Shown: positions 36,161 through 46,151 of the stretch, in pieces
How the letters are laid out: the number at the start of each line of letters is the position of its first letter
How positions within the stretch are numbered: the stretch's first letter is position 1
Origin: an uncultured Tateyamaria sp.
Lineage (GTDB): Bacteria > Pseudomonadota > Alphaproteobacteria > Rhodobacterales > Rhodobacteraceae
Direction: 5' to 3'
NCBI RefSeq assembly: GCF_947503415.1
Contig: NZ_CANNDS010000002.1
Span: forward strand, 992,001 to 1,056,000
Length of the DNA stretch: 64,000 bases
Program-made: the position numbers and the translations under genes
Notes under the pieces: generated by a model
What the model was told of the DNA's origin: nothing
Seen by the model: only the letters and a program-made list of their open reading frames with translations
Databases searched by the model: none

Positions 36161-36619
36161 TCACGCCTCCTGCAGCTTGGTTGCAGCGGTTTTGACCGCA
36201 GCGCGGATGCGGTTGTAGGTGCCGCAGCGGCAAAGGTTGCCGTTCATGGCAATGTCGATGTCGGTGTCCGTGGGCGCGGGGTTCTCGGCCAAAAGGGCTG
36301 CCGCCTGCATCATCTGGCCGGACTGGCAGTAGCCGCATTGGGCCACCTGATGGTCTACCCACGCCTGTTGCACGGCGTGCATGGCGTCAGGTGTTCCAAG
36401 ACCCTCGATCGTCGTGACCTCGCCCCAGACATCCGCCGCCGCGGTCTGGCAGGACCGAACCGCTTCACCGTCGATATGCACGGTGCAGGCGCCACATTGG
36501 GCCACGCCGCAGCCGTATTTCACACCCTTGATGTTCAGTTCATCCCGCAGAACCCAAAGTAGGGGCATGTCGTCTTCGACATCCACCTCGTGTGCCGTGC
36601 CATTGACCGTGAGTTTCAT
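36161..36619 (-). CDS. [2Fe-2S] subunit of molybdenum hydroxylase (IorA / CoxS type)
   Basis: The 152-residue protein has the plant-ferredoxin-type cluster [16 protein letters not shown] with a fourth Cys in RSCQTAAA, and the second cluster [10 protein letters not shown] plus [15 protein letters not shown]. It carries electrons from the large subunit encoded 2 bases downstream. GGAG lies close to the ATG. It is the first gene of this two-gene transcript. Confidence 0.95.
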   Translation of the reverse strand: MKLTVNGTAHEVDVEDDMPLLWVLRDELNIKGVKYGCGVAQCGACTVHIDGEAVRSCQTAAADVWGEVTTIEGLGTPDAMHAVQQAWVDHQVAQCGYCQSGQMMQAAALLAENPAPTDTDIDIAMNGNLCRCGTYNRIRAAVKTAATKLQEA

Positions 36620-36723
36620 CGCGCGCTCCTGAAATGGTCAGCTTTGATACGAAGATATGTCGGGGTCGTCTTTCCTAAAACCTGCGGATTGCGCCAATCG
36701 GATGGGAGATGACGCCAAGTCAC

Positions 36724-37553
36724 TTAAGCGCGGGCATAGCGAACATAGGCAAAGCGTGCCCCGTCTGGCGACCAGTTGGGGACGTTGATGGACCCCTGCC
36801 CGCCATGGAATTCTGCGACGGTGCGGGGCGTGCCCCCGTCTTGTGGCATCAGTTTCAGCGCAACATCCTGGCCGCGCGGGTGGCCCTGCACGTCTTCGGG
36901 ATAGGCCAAGTATAGCACGTGGTGCCCGTCCGGCGAAGGGTGCGGGAACCAGTTGACGGGGGCGTCGGCGGTCATCTGCTGCAGATCCGTGCCATCGGTG
37001 CGGATGCGCCAGAGGTCGGGCGTGCTGCCATGGTGGTCCGAGTTGAACCAGATCCATTGCCCGTCGGCGGAATAGTCGGGGCCGTCCTTGTGACCGGGGC
37101 CATGCGTGAGTTGGGTTTCGTCGCCGCCCGTGATCGGGATGGTGCAGATCTGGAAGAGGCCGTCGCGGCGGGCGGTGTAGGTGAGGGTTGCACCATCGGG
37201 CGACCAGCCGTGGAAATAGGAGGGTACCTGTGGCGTGATCCGCTGCGGTGTGCCGCCTGTGATGGGCAAGGTGTAGATGCAGGACGTGCCGCGCGCGGGG
37301 CTTTGGCTGACCACCAGGGTGATGCCGTCGGGTGAGATGCCGTGGTCGTTGTTGAGTGCGGTGAGATCGCCGGTGTCGATCCACGTGATCCCCTTGGTTT
37401 CAAGGTCAAAGCGGAAGACACGCCCCCCGCCGTTCATGAGCAGAAAGGTCCCGCAGGGGGACCAGTTGGAGGCCTCGATCAGGTCGGGGGTTTCATGAAT
37501 GATCTGCTCGACGCCGGTGGCGACGTCGTGCAGGACCACGAAGCTGACTGGCG

Positions 37554-37557
<4 letters not shown>
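36724..37557 (-). CDS. TolB-like beta-propeller protein
   Basis: The 277-residue protein is built of WD40-like/TolB repeats with recurring WSPDG-type turns (NWSPCGTFLL, HGWSPDGATLTY, YSADGQWIWF, HPSPDGHHVLY, NWSPDGARFAY), enough for about six blades. No signal peptide is seen, so it is probably cytoplasmic, unlike TolB itself. The start is TTG at 37557, overlapping the stop of the formaldehyde dehydrogenase gene (TTGA), which makes translational coupling likely. A role with glutathione-dependent formaldehyde oxidation is suggested only by this coupling. Confidence 0.8.
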
Positions 37558-38669
<1,112 letters not shown>

Positions 38670-38732
38670 GGTCTGTCCTCACATTGGTGTTGGCGGCATG
38701 TGAGACTGCGATGGGTGGCTCTGTCAAATGGA

Positions 38733-38763
38733 AAGGGCCGAAACTGGTGACAGATCGGCCCTT
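38733..38763 (-). terminator. terminator after the hydroxyquinol operon
   Basis: AAGGGCCGA (38733-38741) and TCGGCCCTT (38755-38763) form a perfect 9-bp stem. On the minus strand it is followed by TTCCATTT, and it lies 77 bases past the dioxygenase stop, before the formaldehyde dehydrogenase gene. Confidence 0.7.
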
Positions 38764-38839
38764 CGGGGCAGGATTTTTCTAGAACAGAGACTGTTTGACC
38801 GGCGTCCTGCCTGTGTTGTTCGGCGAAGTTGGGATGTGG

Positions 38840-39712
38840 TCAGGCGCGGGCCAGAACAAAGTCATGCACCACTTCATAGTAAGGGCCGTCCATGCCAGCC
38901 TCTGCGATCTTGTCGGGGTCTTCGATCAGGTCGAACTTGGCCATGAGGCTTTCCTTGACCCCGAAGACCGCATCGGAGTGGATGTATTCGTCATCCGGGT
39001 CAAAGATGTGGGTCGTGAGTGTTTCATACCCGTCCGCCTCAAGAATGTAGTGCAGGTGCGCGGGCCGCCAGCAGTGTCGCCCAAGCGCATTCATCAACTG
39101 GCCCACGGGTCCGTCTTCGGGGATGGGGTAGTTTTTGGGCTTCACGCCGCGGAAATAATAAGCGCCGTCGCCGCCCGTGCGGAACACGCCGCGCAGGTTA
39201 AAGTCGGGCTGGATGCCCTTTTGCTGGACGTCGTAGTACCCTTCATCATTGGCCTGCCAGACGTCGATCTTGACCTGATCGATGGGATTACCGTCGGTGT
39301 CCAGAATGCGCCCCTTGATCAGCATCGGATCGCCCTTGCCATCAAGGCAGATGTTGGACCCCATGGGCAGTTCAGGCGCGTCGGGCAGATGGAAGGGGCC
39401 GAGGACGGTGGATTCCGAAGCGCCCGTTGGTTTGCGGTTGTTGATCGCATCGACCAGCATCGAGACCCCCAGCACGTCCGACAGCAGGATGAACTCCTGC
39501 CGCCAATCGGTGCAGGTGTGCCCCGTCTTGGTCAGGAACATGATCGTGTCAAACCATTCCTGCTGGGTCGGCTCGATCTCTTTTATGCAGGCGTGCATGT
39601 GGCGCACGATGGCCTCGACACACTGTTCGAGCCGGGCGTTGTCCGTCTTGCTGCGGGCGGCGACAACCTGGGCGGAGTTTTCTTCGGTGAAGTATCCTTC
39701 GTGAATGGTCAT
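38840..39712 (-). CDS. intradiol dioxygenase, hydroxyquinol 1,2-dioxygenase type
   Basis: The 290-residue non-heme Fe(III) enzyme cleaves hydroxyquinol (1,2,4-trihydroxybenzene) to maleylacetate. Length and the N-terminal dioxygenase helical domain (residues 1-100) fit hydroxyquinol rather than protocatechuate enzymes. Iron ligands: Tyr in DEGYYDVQ, Tyr in KNYPIPEDGP, and two His in RHCWRPAHLHYIL. It overlaps the flavin monooxygenase gene by 4 bases, and a maleylacetate reductase lies upstream, which fixes the pathway. Confidence 0.92.
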   Translation of the reverse strand: MTIHEGYFTEENSAQVVAARSKTDNARLEQCVEAIVRHMHACIKEIEPTQQEWFDTIMFLTKTGHTCTDWRQEFILLSDVLGVSMLVDAINNRKPTGASESTVLGPFHLPDAPELPMGSNICLDGKGDPMLIKGRILDTDGNPIDQVKIDVWQANDEGYYDVQQKGIQPDFNLRGVFRTGGDGAYYFRGVKPKNYPIPEDGPVGQLMNALGRHCWRPAHLHYILEADGYETLTTHIFDPDDEYIHSDAVFGVKESLMAKFDLIEDPDKIAEAGMDGPYYEVVHDFVLARA

Positions 39713-41475
39713 GTGGCGGTGTCCTGTTTGGCGAGGATATGCGTGAGAACGCGTTTGAGTTCGGTTTTGGGATCGTCAGAGCCGCCTTCGGCGCGCCATG
39801 CGACGTGGTGGTCGGGGCGCACGAGGACGCAGCCCGCTTCGCCCACTTCGCGGGCGCGGGCCCAGTCGCCGGTGTGATCGACAAGCGACTGGCGCGGGCC
39901 AATGACGTGGGTGGCGAGTTGGATGCCAAGGTCGGCGGCGACCTCGGCGGCGGCGTCTGCCCATGCCCGACCATTGAGGCCCGTGAGCAGGGCAAAGCCG
40001 CCTTTGGTCAGGTCGAGCGTGGAGTGTTTGGCGCCGTGGGCGTCATAGAGCCAAACATGGGGCAGCCGCGCGCCGGGCCACGTGGTGGGCTGGTAGTGCA
40101 GTTCGTGATCCAGATCGAAGGCCGGTTCCATCTGCCCGTCCGTCACCACCGCGTCTGACCGGTAGCGTTGGTTCATCTCGACCCCGTGGGCGTCAAATTC
40201 GTACTTCTTGAATGCAATCGCCTCGCGCAAGGCTGTCCGCTGGGCTTCGGCGTCGGGCGTGCTGTCGCAGCGTTTGTCCATGTTGGCCTGCATCACGTCC
40301 GGGTCGGTGTGCCCAATCAGGCCCAAGGCTTCGAAGATGGGGCCGAATTCGCCGATGGACTGGTTGGCGCGGGTGACGATCTGTTTTGCCACGGGCGCGC
40401 GTTCGGTGTTGTAGCTGTCCAGCAGCCCCTCGCCCGCCTGCCCCTTGAGCACGGCGGCGAGTTTCCAGCTGAGGTTGAAGGCGTCCTGAATGGACGTGTT
40501 CGACCCCAGCCCGTTCGAGGGTGGGTGCCGGTGGGCGGCATCACCCATGATGAAGACGCGCCCCTTGGAAAGTTGCGTTGCGTAGGCGTCGTTCACCGTC
40601 CAGTAGCTGATGCCCTGCATGTCGATCTCAAGCTCGGGGTCGCCCACGAGGTCGCGGATGATTTTCTTGGCTTGCGTCTCGTTGAGTTCGGGCCGTTCGC
40701 CTTCGATGTCGTAGCCCCAGATGGCAAGCCATTCGTTCCAAGGGCGGACCATGCGCACCACGCCCATGCCGATGCCGCCCACGTTCGAGCCGGGCTGCAT
40801 CACCCAGTAGAGCACGGAAGGCCGGTGGGCGACGTGTTGGCTGAGGTCGGCCTTGAAAAGCAGGTTGATGGAGCCTGCGACGCCCATCTTGCCCTCGATC
40901 GGCAGGCCCGTGTTTTCGGTGACGCGTGAGTTCCCACCATCGGCGCCGATCAGGTATTTGGAGCGGACTGTGAAGGTCTTGCTCGTGAGCCGGTCGAGCA
41001 GTGTGGTTGTGACCCCGTCGCCGTCTGCTTCATGGCTTTGGTATTCGCAGGACATGCGTGCCTGGGTGCCGCGCGAACAGGCCGTTTTGAACAGCAGCGG
41101 TTCCATGAAGGTTTGCGGCAGGTCGTTCATTTTGCTGGGCGAGCTGAGGTCGTGTTCGGCGCGGCTGAGGGGATGTGTGCCCCATGTCTGGATGCGCCCC
41201 AGTTCCTCGCCCGTGAGGCTTTCACAGAACACGTTGGACCCCATAAGATCCTGTTCGGTGGCATGCATATAGGCTTCGTCCTCGACCTCGGGACCGAGGT
41301 CGCGCAACACCTCCATCGTGCGTTGGTTGGTGATGTGGGCGCGGGGGGAATTGGCGAGCCAGCGGTAGCGGTTCACCACCATGTTTTCGATCCCGTAGGT
41401 CGACAGAAGGGCCGCTGTGGCGGACCCGGCGGGGCCTGTTCCGATGATCAGGACGTCTGTTGTGATGTCGGCCAT
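39709..41475 (-). CDS. FAD-dependent aromatic monooxygenase (PheA/TfdB family)
   Basis: The 588-residue flavoprotein has the FAD motif VLIIGTGPAGSATAALL, the substrate/NADPH fingerprint KYLIGADGGNSRV, the second FAD motif RVFIMGDAAHRHPPSNGLGS and a thioredoxin-fold C-terminal domain as in phenol 2-monooxygenase and 2,4-dichlorophenol hydroxylase. In this operon it most likely hydroxylates resorcinol or another dihydroxybenzene to hydroxyquinol; the exact substrate cannot be read from sequence. GGAGG precedes the ATG. Confidence 0.9.
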   Translation of the reverse strand: MADITTDVLIIGTGPAGSATAALLSTYGIENMVVNRYRWLANSPRAHITNQRTMEVLRDLGPEVEDEAYMHATEQDLMGSNVFCESLTGEELGRIQTWGTHPLSRAEHDLSSPSKMNDLPQTFMEPLLFKTACSRGTQARMSCEYQSHEADGDGVTTTLLDRLTSKTFTVRSKYLIGADGGNSRVTENTGLPIEGKMGVAGSINLLFKADLSQHVAHRPSVLYWVMQPGSNVGGIGMGVVRMVRPWNEWLAIWGYDIEGERPELNETQAKKIIRDLVGDPELEIDMQGISYWTVNDAYATQLSKGRVFIMGDAAHRHPPSNGLGSNTSIQDAFNLSWKLAAVLKGQAGEGLLDSYNTERAPVAKQIVTRANQSIGEFGPIFEALGLIGHTDPDVMQANMDKRCDSTPDAEAQRTALREAIAFKKYEFDAHGVEMNQRYRSDAVVTDGQMEPAFDLDHELHYQPTTWPGARLPHVWLYDAHGAKHSTLDLTKGGFALLTGLNGRAWADAAAEVAADLGIQLATHVIGPRQSLVDHTGDWARAREVGEAGCVLVRPDHHVAWRAEGGSDDPKTELKRVLTHILAKQDTAT

Positions 41476-41496
41476 GTGTTCCTCCCAGAATGGCGT

Positions 41497-42552
41497 TTAG
41501 GTGGGTGCGGTGCCGGTCCAGGCGGCTTGCAGCAAGTGGCGGATCCCGTCGCGCGTGATGGGCGCGGGGTTGGGGTAAGGCTTTTGCGTGGCGAGATCGG
41601 CGGCGTGGTCGAGTTGCGCTTCGGTGACGCCGAGGTCCTGGAGCGCCAGCGGGGCGTTCATTTTGGTGGCAAAAGCGTGCAGGGATAGGCCGGGGGCGGT
41701 GCCGCCGAAGATATCCGTGACGGGTTTCAGGTGGTCCGGGACCGCCCGTGCATTGTAGTGGATCGCGTGCGGCAGGATGATCGCGTGGGTGTCGGCGTGA
41801 GGTAGGTTGAGGCTGCCGCCGAGCGTGTGGCAGAGCTTATGATGCAGCGCCATGCCGACCTGGCCCAGCACCGCGCCGCAGGCGTAGGCACCGCGCAGGG
41901 TTTTTTCGCGGGCCTCTGCGTCGGTCGGGTTTTGCAGGACCGCTGGGAGGCCATCTGCGAAGTGCTGCATGCCTTCTAGGGCCAGCGCGTCGCTGTGGTC
42001 GGTGCGGTTTTGGGCATAGAGGGCTTCGGCGGCGTGGGCGATGGCGTTGAGGGCCGATGTGACGGTCATGGCCGTTGGCAGTGAAGTCACAAGCTCGGGG
42101 TCGTAGAGGATGACCTCGGGCTGGACGCGTTCATCTGTGAGTGTGTTTTTGACGCCATTTTCAGTTTGGCCGAGGATGGGGGTCGCTTCGGAACCTGCGT
42201 AGGTGGTGGGGATCACGATTTGGGGTACACCCGTGCGCAAGGCGATGGCTTTGCCGAGGCCCGTGGTTGAACCGCCGCCGATGGCGATGATGCAGTCGGC
42301 GTTGACGTCGCGCAGGTGAGCGACTGCCTCGTCCGTAACGGACACAGGCGTATGCATGGTGGCGCGGGCGAAGATGCCTGCGGCTTTGTCACCGAGGGTT
42401 TCGGCGATGGCCATGGCGCTGTCGCATTGTTGCGGGGTCGACAGGACAAGGGCGTGCTGGCAGCCAAGCCGTGCGACCTCTTCGGCCACCATGTGGCGCA
42501 GGCCTGAGCCGAAGAGGACGCGGGGGGAGGAGGGAGAGGGTTTGGTCAGCAT
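41497..42552 (-). CDS. maleylacetate reductase
   Basis: The 351-residue iron-containing-alcohol-dehydrogenase-family protein reduces maleylacetate to 3-oxoadipate with NAD(P)H. It shows the nucleotide motif IIAIGGGSTTGLGKAIAL, PTTYAGSEATPILGQT (typical of maleylacetate reductases), ALNAIAHAAEALYA, MALHHKLCHTLGGSLNLPHADTH and LPHAIHYN. It is the first gene of the three-gene catabolic operon and is divergent from the LysR gene. Confidence 0.94.
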   Translation of the reverse strand: MLTKPSPSSPRVLFGSGLRHMVAEEVARLGCQHALVLSTPQQCDSAMAIAETLGDKAAGIFARATMHTPVSVTDEAVAHLRDVNADCIIAIGGGSTTGLGKAIALRTGVPQIVIPTTYAGSEATPILGQTENGVKNTLTDERVQPEVILYDPELVTSLPTAMTVTSALNAIAHAAEALYAQNRTDHSDALALEGMQHFADGLPAVLQNPTDAEAREKTLRGAYACGAVLGQVGMALHHKLCHTLGGSLNLPHADTHAIILPHAIHYNARAVPDHLKPVTDIFGGTAPGLSLHAFATKMNAPLALQDLGVTEAQLDHAADLATQKPYPNPAPITRDGIRHLLQAAWTGTAPT

Positions 42553-42620
42553 GAGGGAAGGCTAACCCGCTGCAAGGATCATGTTGATACGAATTGCGAG
42601 GCATAATATAACCTGATGCT
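42553..42620. promoter_or_regulatory. divergent promoter/operator between maleylacetate reductase and LysR genes
   Basis: The 68-base space must hold both promoters. ATTGCGAGGCATAAT (42593-42607) has the T-N11-A form (T42594, A42606) of LysR binding sites with short dyad ends and lies close to the lysR start, as expected for an autoregulatory site. The motif is short, so the assignment is provisional. Confidence 0.4.
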
Positions 42621-43571
42621 ATGCAATTGGATCCAAATCACCTCGTTATGCTCGCCTCTGTCGTGGATGAAGGCGGGTTGACCCCCGGTGCACATGCGCT
42701 GGGGAAGTCGCAACCGTCGCTGTCACGGACCCTGGCCGCGCTAGAAGCGCGGTTGGGGCAACCACTGTTCGAGAAGGGGCGCAGGCCGCTGGTGCCGACG
42801 GAGCTTGGCGCGGCGCTGGCGGCGCAGGGGCGCGTCATCCGGCAGGCGAGTGGCGAGGCGTCGACCCAAGCCGACCTATATATTGGGGGCAAGACCGGCG
42901 CCGTCCGCGTGGCCGGGACTCCGGTGTTCATGGATGCGGTGATTGCCACGATGATCGCGGGCTTTCAGCAGGCGCACCCGAATGTGCGCATCGACCAAAG
43001 CTATGGTTATGCCGAGACGCTGATCCGGGATGTGGACAGCGGGTCGCTGGATTTGGCGATCTGCCCGCTGCCGCCAGGCGAGTTACCAGACCGCGTGGCG
43101 TTTGAGGAAATCCTGCAGGGGCGCAACGTGATTGCCTGCAGGATGGGACATCCGCTGGCGCGCAAACGGGCGCTGAAGTTGGAGGACATTGCCCACTATC
43201 CGTGGATTGCACCGCCCACGAACAGCCCGCTCTATCAGGACCTGCGTGCGATCCTGCAGGAGATTGAGGTGGAGGACGTGAAGGTCAGCTTTTCGGGCGG
43301 TTCCATCAGTGCGGTGCGCACCGTACTGGAAGGGTCCGACAGCCTGACCATCCTGCCCTATTCTGTGCTGTTCATGATGCGCCAGCAAAAGGCGCTGACG
43401 GCGCTGGATATCCGCATCCATCATGTGCCCCGCAACCTCGGGATTATCAGCCCCGCCGACCGGCCCGAGCGCCCCGCCGTGCGCCGCTTTCATCGCCATA
43501 TCGCGACCGAGTTCAAAACGCTGGCCCATTCGATCTCCCACGCCCAGCAAAATTCGCTTTGGCGGGCATAA
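42621..43571 (+). CDS. LysR-family transcriptional regulator
   Basis: The 316-residue protein has an N-terminal winged helix-turn-helix (LVMLASVVDEGGLTPGAHAL, then GKSQPSLSRTLAALEARLGQ) and a C-terminal periplasmic-binding-type effector domain (about 90-300). It is divergent from the hydroxyquinol operon, the classic layout for a LysR activator responding to a pathway intermediate. Effector not predictable. Confidence 0.93.
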   Translation: MQLDPNHLVMLASVVDEGGLTPGAHALGKSQPSLSRTLAALEARLGQPLFEKGRRPLVPTELGAALAAQGRVIRQASGEASTQADLYIGGKTGAVRVAGTPVFMDAVIATMIAGFQQAHPNVRIDQSYGYAETLIRDVDSGSLDLAICPLPPGELPDRVAFEEILQGRNVIACRMGHPLARKRALKLEDIAHYPWIAPPTNSPLYQDLRAILQEIEVEDVKVSFSGGSISAVRTVLEGSDSLTILPYSVLFMMRQQKALTALDIRIHHVPRNLGIISPADRPERPAVRRFHRHIATEFKTLAHSISHAQQNSLWRA

Positions 43572-43774
43572 GGTGCGCCGACACGCCTGACGCGCATCCG
43601 ATCCATCGCCTTTGATTGCACACCAGTGCCGGAGCGCAGGCCGCATTGCGGTCGAGTGATTTATCAAGCCCGCGCCGGAAAGGGCAAATAGGGGGTTGCC
43701 TCGATACAACCATGACGGGACACTGACACGTTCAAAGAGAACGCATTTGGTATCGCCGTCCTGGGGGAATTGGT

Positions 43775-46111
43775 TTGGGTGTCTTGCAATTTGAGCGGAT
43801 GGCGCGACGGTGCCTGACAGCCGCGGTGTGTGCGGCTGCCAGCGCACTGTCGGCCGTGGCGCAAGACCGCAGCGACCTGAATGCACCGCTTGAGACCGTT
43901 GTGTTCACAGCCAGCGATACCTTGCGCGGGGTTGTGGCGGAACACCTTAACGACCCGGATCTCTGGCCCTATATCCTTGAGTTGAACGCAATCAGGTCGC
44001 CTGCATCGGTCGTGCCGGGGACCGCGTTGCGGATGCCGGTCAAACAAGTTCGCGCAGCCGATGCCGCGCTGGCCGAAAGCCTTGCCGCCATCCAGCGCGC
44101 GAATGCGGAAGGGGCACAGGTCTTTGCCCCCGAGCAGATCGGTGCCGCCATCGAGAACCGCGAAACTGCCGTGGAGCGCCGCGACGTCGGAGCGTGGGTA
44201 GAGGTGGTGGACTTTTCCGACATCGCCACCGTGTTGGCCGTCGAAGCACTGGAGATTTCCATCGCCCAACGCGATCGGTCTGCAGAAGCCATCGTGTCCG
44301 ACGTGCACGGCAACGTAGAAGGCCGCGCGCCACAAGACCCGGGCTGGAGTGGTCGGGGATTGAGCGATGTGCTTGTCGAATTCGAGCGTGTTCGCACCCT
44401 GTCTGAAAGCACCACGCAGGTCACCTTTCGCGATCTGAGCCGTCTGCGTTTGAATGCCAATTCGAACGCCACGATCCAGCGGATGCGATCGGATCCTTTG
44501 ACAGGGGAGGAGGTGACCCGTGTGTCGCTGGTGGAAGGGGATTTCTACGCTCTGCTGAACCCACTGTCGGATAAGTCCGCCTTTGAGGTCGATGTACCGG
44601 GGATCGAAACCAAAACCAATTCCACCGATTTCTGGGTCCGGACCGATGCCAACGGCGCGCGTTTCGTGAACTTTGACGCGCCCGGTCTGCGTATCACTGA
44701 TGGGGATCAGACCATCGAAGTGGGCCAGAATGAGGGCCTGGTTGTTGGTCCGCGCGGTGCGGAACAAGCGAACGTGCTGGAGGCTGTTCAACTCACAGCG
44801 CCAGCGCGGGATGCGATACTCTATGACGGGTTTGCGCCCTTGGGTTGGGCCCCGTTCGAGGGGGCCGAAGCCTATTGGATCGAAGTTGCTCTGGACCCTG
44901 GTTTCAATCAGATGAAGGTGTCGCAATGGGGGGTGCGGGGCACCGCCTTTGACACTGTCCCCCTGCCCCCGCGTCGCTATCACTGGCGGGTGGCGGCCCT
45001 TGATCGTCTCGGGCTGCCGGGACAGTGGAGCAGGTCACGGTCCTTTACCCTGCGCGAGGATACGAACCCACCCTTTCTGACCCTGTTGTCGCCTTCTGAC
45101 GGAGCGATCGTGGGGCAGTCCGGTGTCGAGGTCTTTGGCGCATCTGAGCCCAATGCCGATGTGACCTTGAACGACGATCCCGTGCCTCTTGGGACCGACG
45201 GCAGCTTTGTCCTTGAGGCCGGGTTGCGGCCCGGAACCAATGTGCTGACCCTGCGCGCAGTGGACCCTGCGGGCAATGAAAGTGTGACCGAGCAATCGGT
45301 GATCTATCGCCCGGACGCGCAGGTGCGGATTGGCTTTGCCCCTGATCTGCCGCGGGTCGGTGATGCCTTGGCCACGCGGTCTGCCAATCTGTCGGTCGTT
45401 GCCATGTCCAATGCCGCCGAGGGGGCCGATGTTCAGGTACGATCAGGCGACGCGGTGGTGGTGCGGAGCCGTGTCGAGACCAACGGTGCCATCCGCTTTT
45501 CAGTGCCTGCCGGGGATGCGCCGACCGACTACACGTTGGTGGTTCTGGGGCCAACGGGTCGGATCGAGGGACGTGCCGCGTTTCAAGTGGTGCGCGATCA
45601 GGTGCCGCCGAATGTGATGCTGGATGCCCCCTTGCCCCGTGCGACAGATATGGCAGTGGCGACCGTCGCCGGTATTGCGATTGACGCTGTGAAAGTGACC
45701 CTGAACGGCGCACCTGTGCCTTTGGCGGGGGGCCGATTTGCCGTTGAGGTTCCATTGTCGCCGGGTCTGAACGCTTTTGATCTGGTCGCTGTTGACGCTG
45801 TCGGCAATGTGCATGCCGCAAGGTTACAGACCCTTTACGATGTTGAGCCGCCCGATGTGCTGTCAGTGGAACTGATCCGCCCGAACGGTCTTGGTGGCCC
45901 TATTGAACTGGTTGTTGTCGCCTCTGATGTCAGCGGGTTGCGTCAGGCGGCCCCGTATCTGCTGCAAGTTGGCGAGGTCGAACGCGAGGGGTTTCTGCGC
46001 TGTGATGCGGAGACCGGCATCTGCCGGGCGTCCCTGCCTGCGGAGCCGGGGGACCTGCGCCTGATCGAGGTGGCGATCGAGGATTATGTCGGAAACGTTG
46101 TGTTCCGGTGA
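43775..46111 (+). CDS. exported LysM-FecR protein with Ig-like domains
   Basis: The 778-residue protein has a signal peptide (MARRCLTAAVCAAASALSAV, ending before QDRS). A LysM-like domain follows (FTASDTLRGVVAEHLNDPDL...VVPGTALRMP, about residues 43-92), then a FecR domain (about 195-310: TTQVTFRDLSRLRLNANSNA, VSLVEGDFYALL), a fibronectin-like region (PLGWAPFEGAEAYWIEVALD) and several Ig-like modules (EVFGASEPNADVTLNDDPV) to the end. The TTG at 43775 has GGGGGA 6 bases upstream; ATG 43799 is the alternative start. LysM suggests peptidoglycan contact. It precedes the PKD protein by 40 bases and the pseudo-cyclase follows that. Confidence 0.85.
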   Translation: MGVLQFERMARRCLTAAVCAAASALSAVAQDRSDLNAPLETVVFTASDTLRGVVAEHLNDPDLWPYILELNAIRSPASVVPGTALRMPVKQVRAADAALAESLAAIQRANAEGAQVFAPEQIGAAIENRETAVERRDVGAWVEVVDFSDIATVLAVEALEISIAQRDRSAEAIVSDVHGNVEGRAPQDPGWSGRGLSDVLVEFERVRTLSESTTQVTFRDLSRLRLNANSNATIQRMRSDPLTGEEVTRVSLVEGDFYALLNPLSDKSAFEVDVPGIETKTNSTDFWVRTDANGARFVNFDAPGLRITDGDQTIEVGQNEGLVVGPRGAEQANVLEAVQLTAPARDAILYDGFAPLGWAPFEGAEAYWIEVALDPGFNQMKVSQWGVRGTAFDTVPLPPRRYHWRVAALDRLGLPGQWSRSRSFTLREDTNPPFLTLLSPSDGAIVGQSGVEVFGASEPNADVTLNDDPVPLGTDGSFVLEAGLRPGTNVLTLRAVDPAGNESVTEQSVIYRPDAQVRIGFAPDLPRVGDALATRSANLSVVAMSNAAEGADVQVRSGDAVVVRSRVETNGAIRFSVPAGDAPTDYTLVVLGPTGRIEGRAAFQVVRDQVPPNVMLDAPLPRATDMAVATVAGIAIDAVKVTLNGAPVPLAGGRFAVEVPLSPGLNAFDLVAVDAVGNVHAARLQTLYDVEPPDVLSVELIRPNGLGGPIELVVVASDVSGLRQAAPYLLQVGEVEREGFLRCDAETGICRASLPAEPGDLRLIEVAIEDYVGNVVFR

Positions 46112-46151
46112 TGGGGACGCGGTGTGCCGCGCCCGAGGAGGATCTGGGAAG

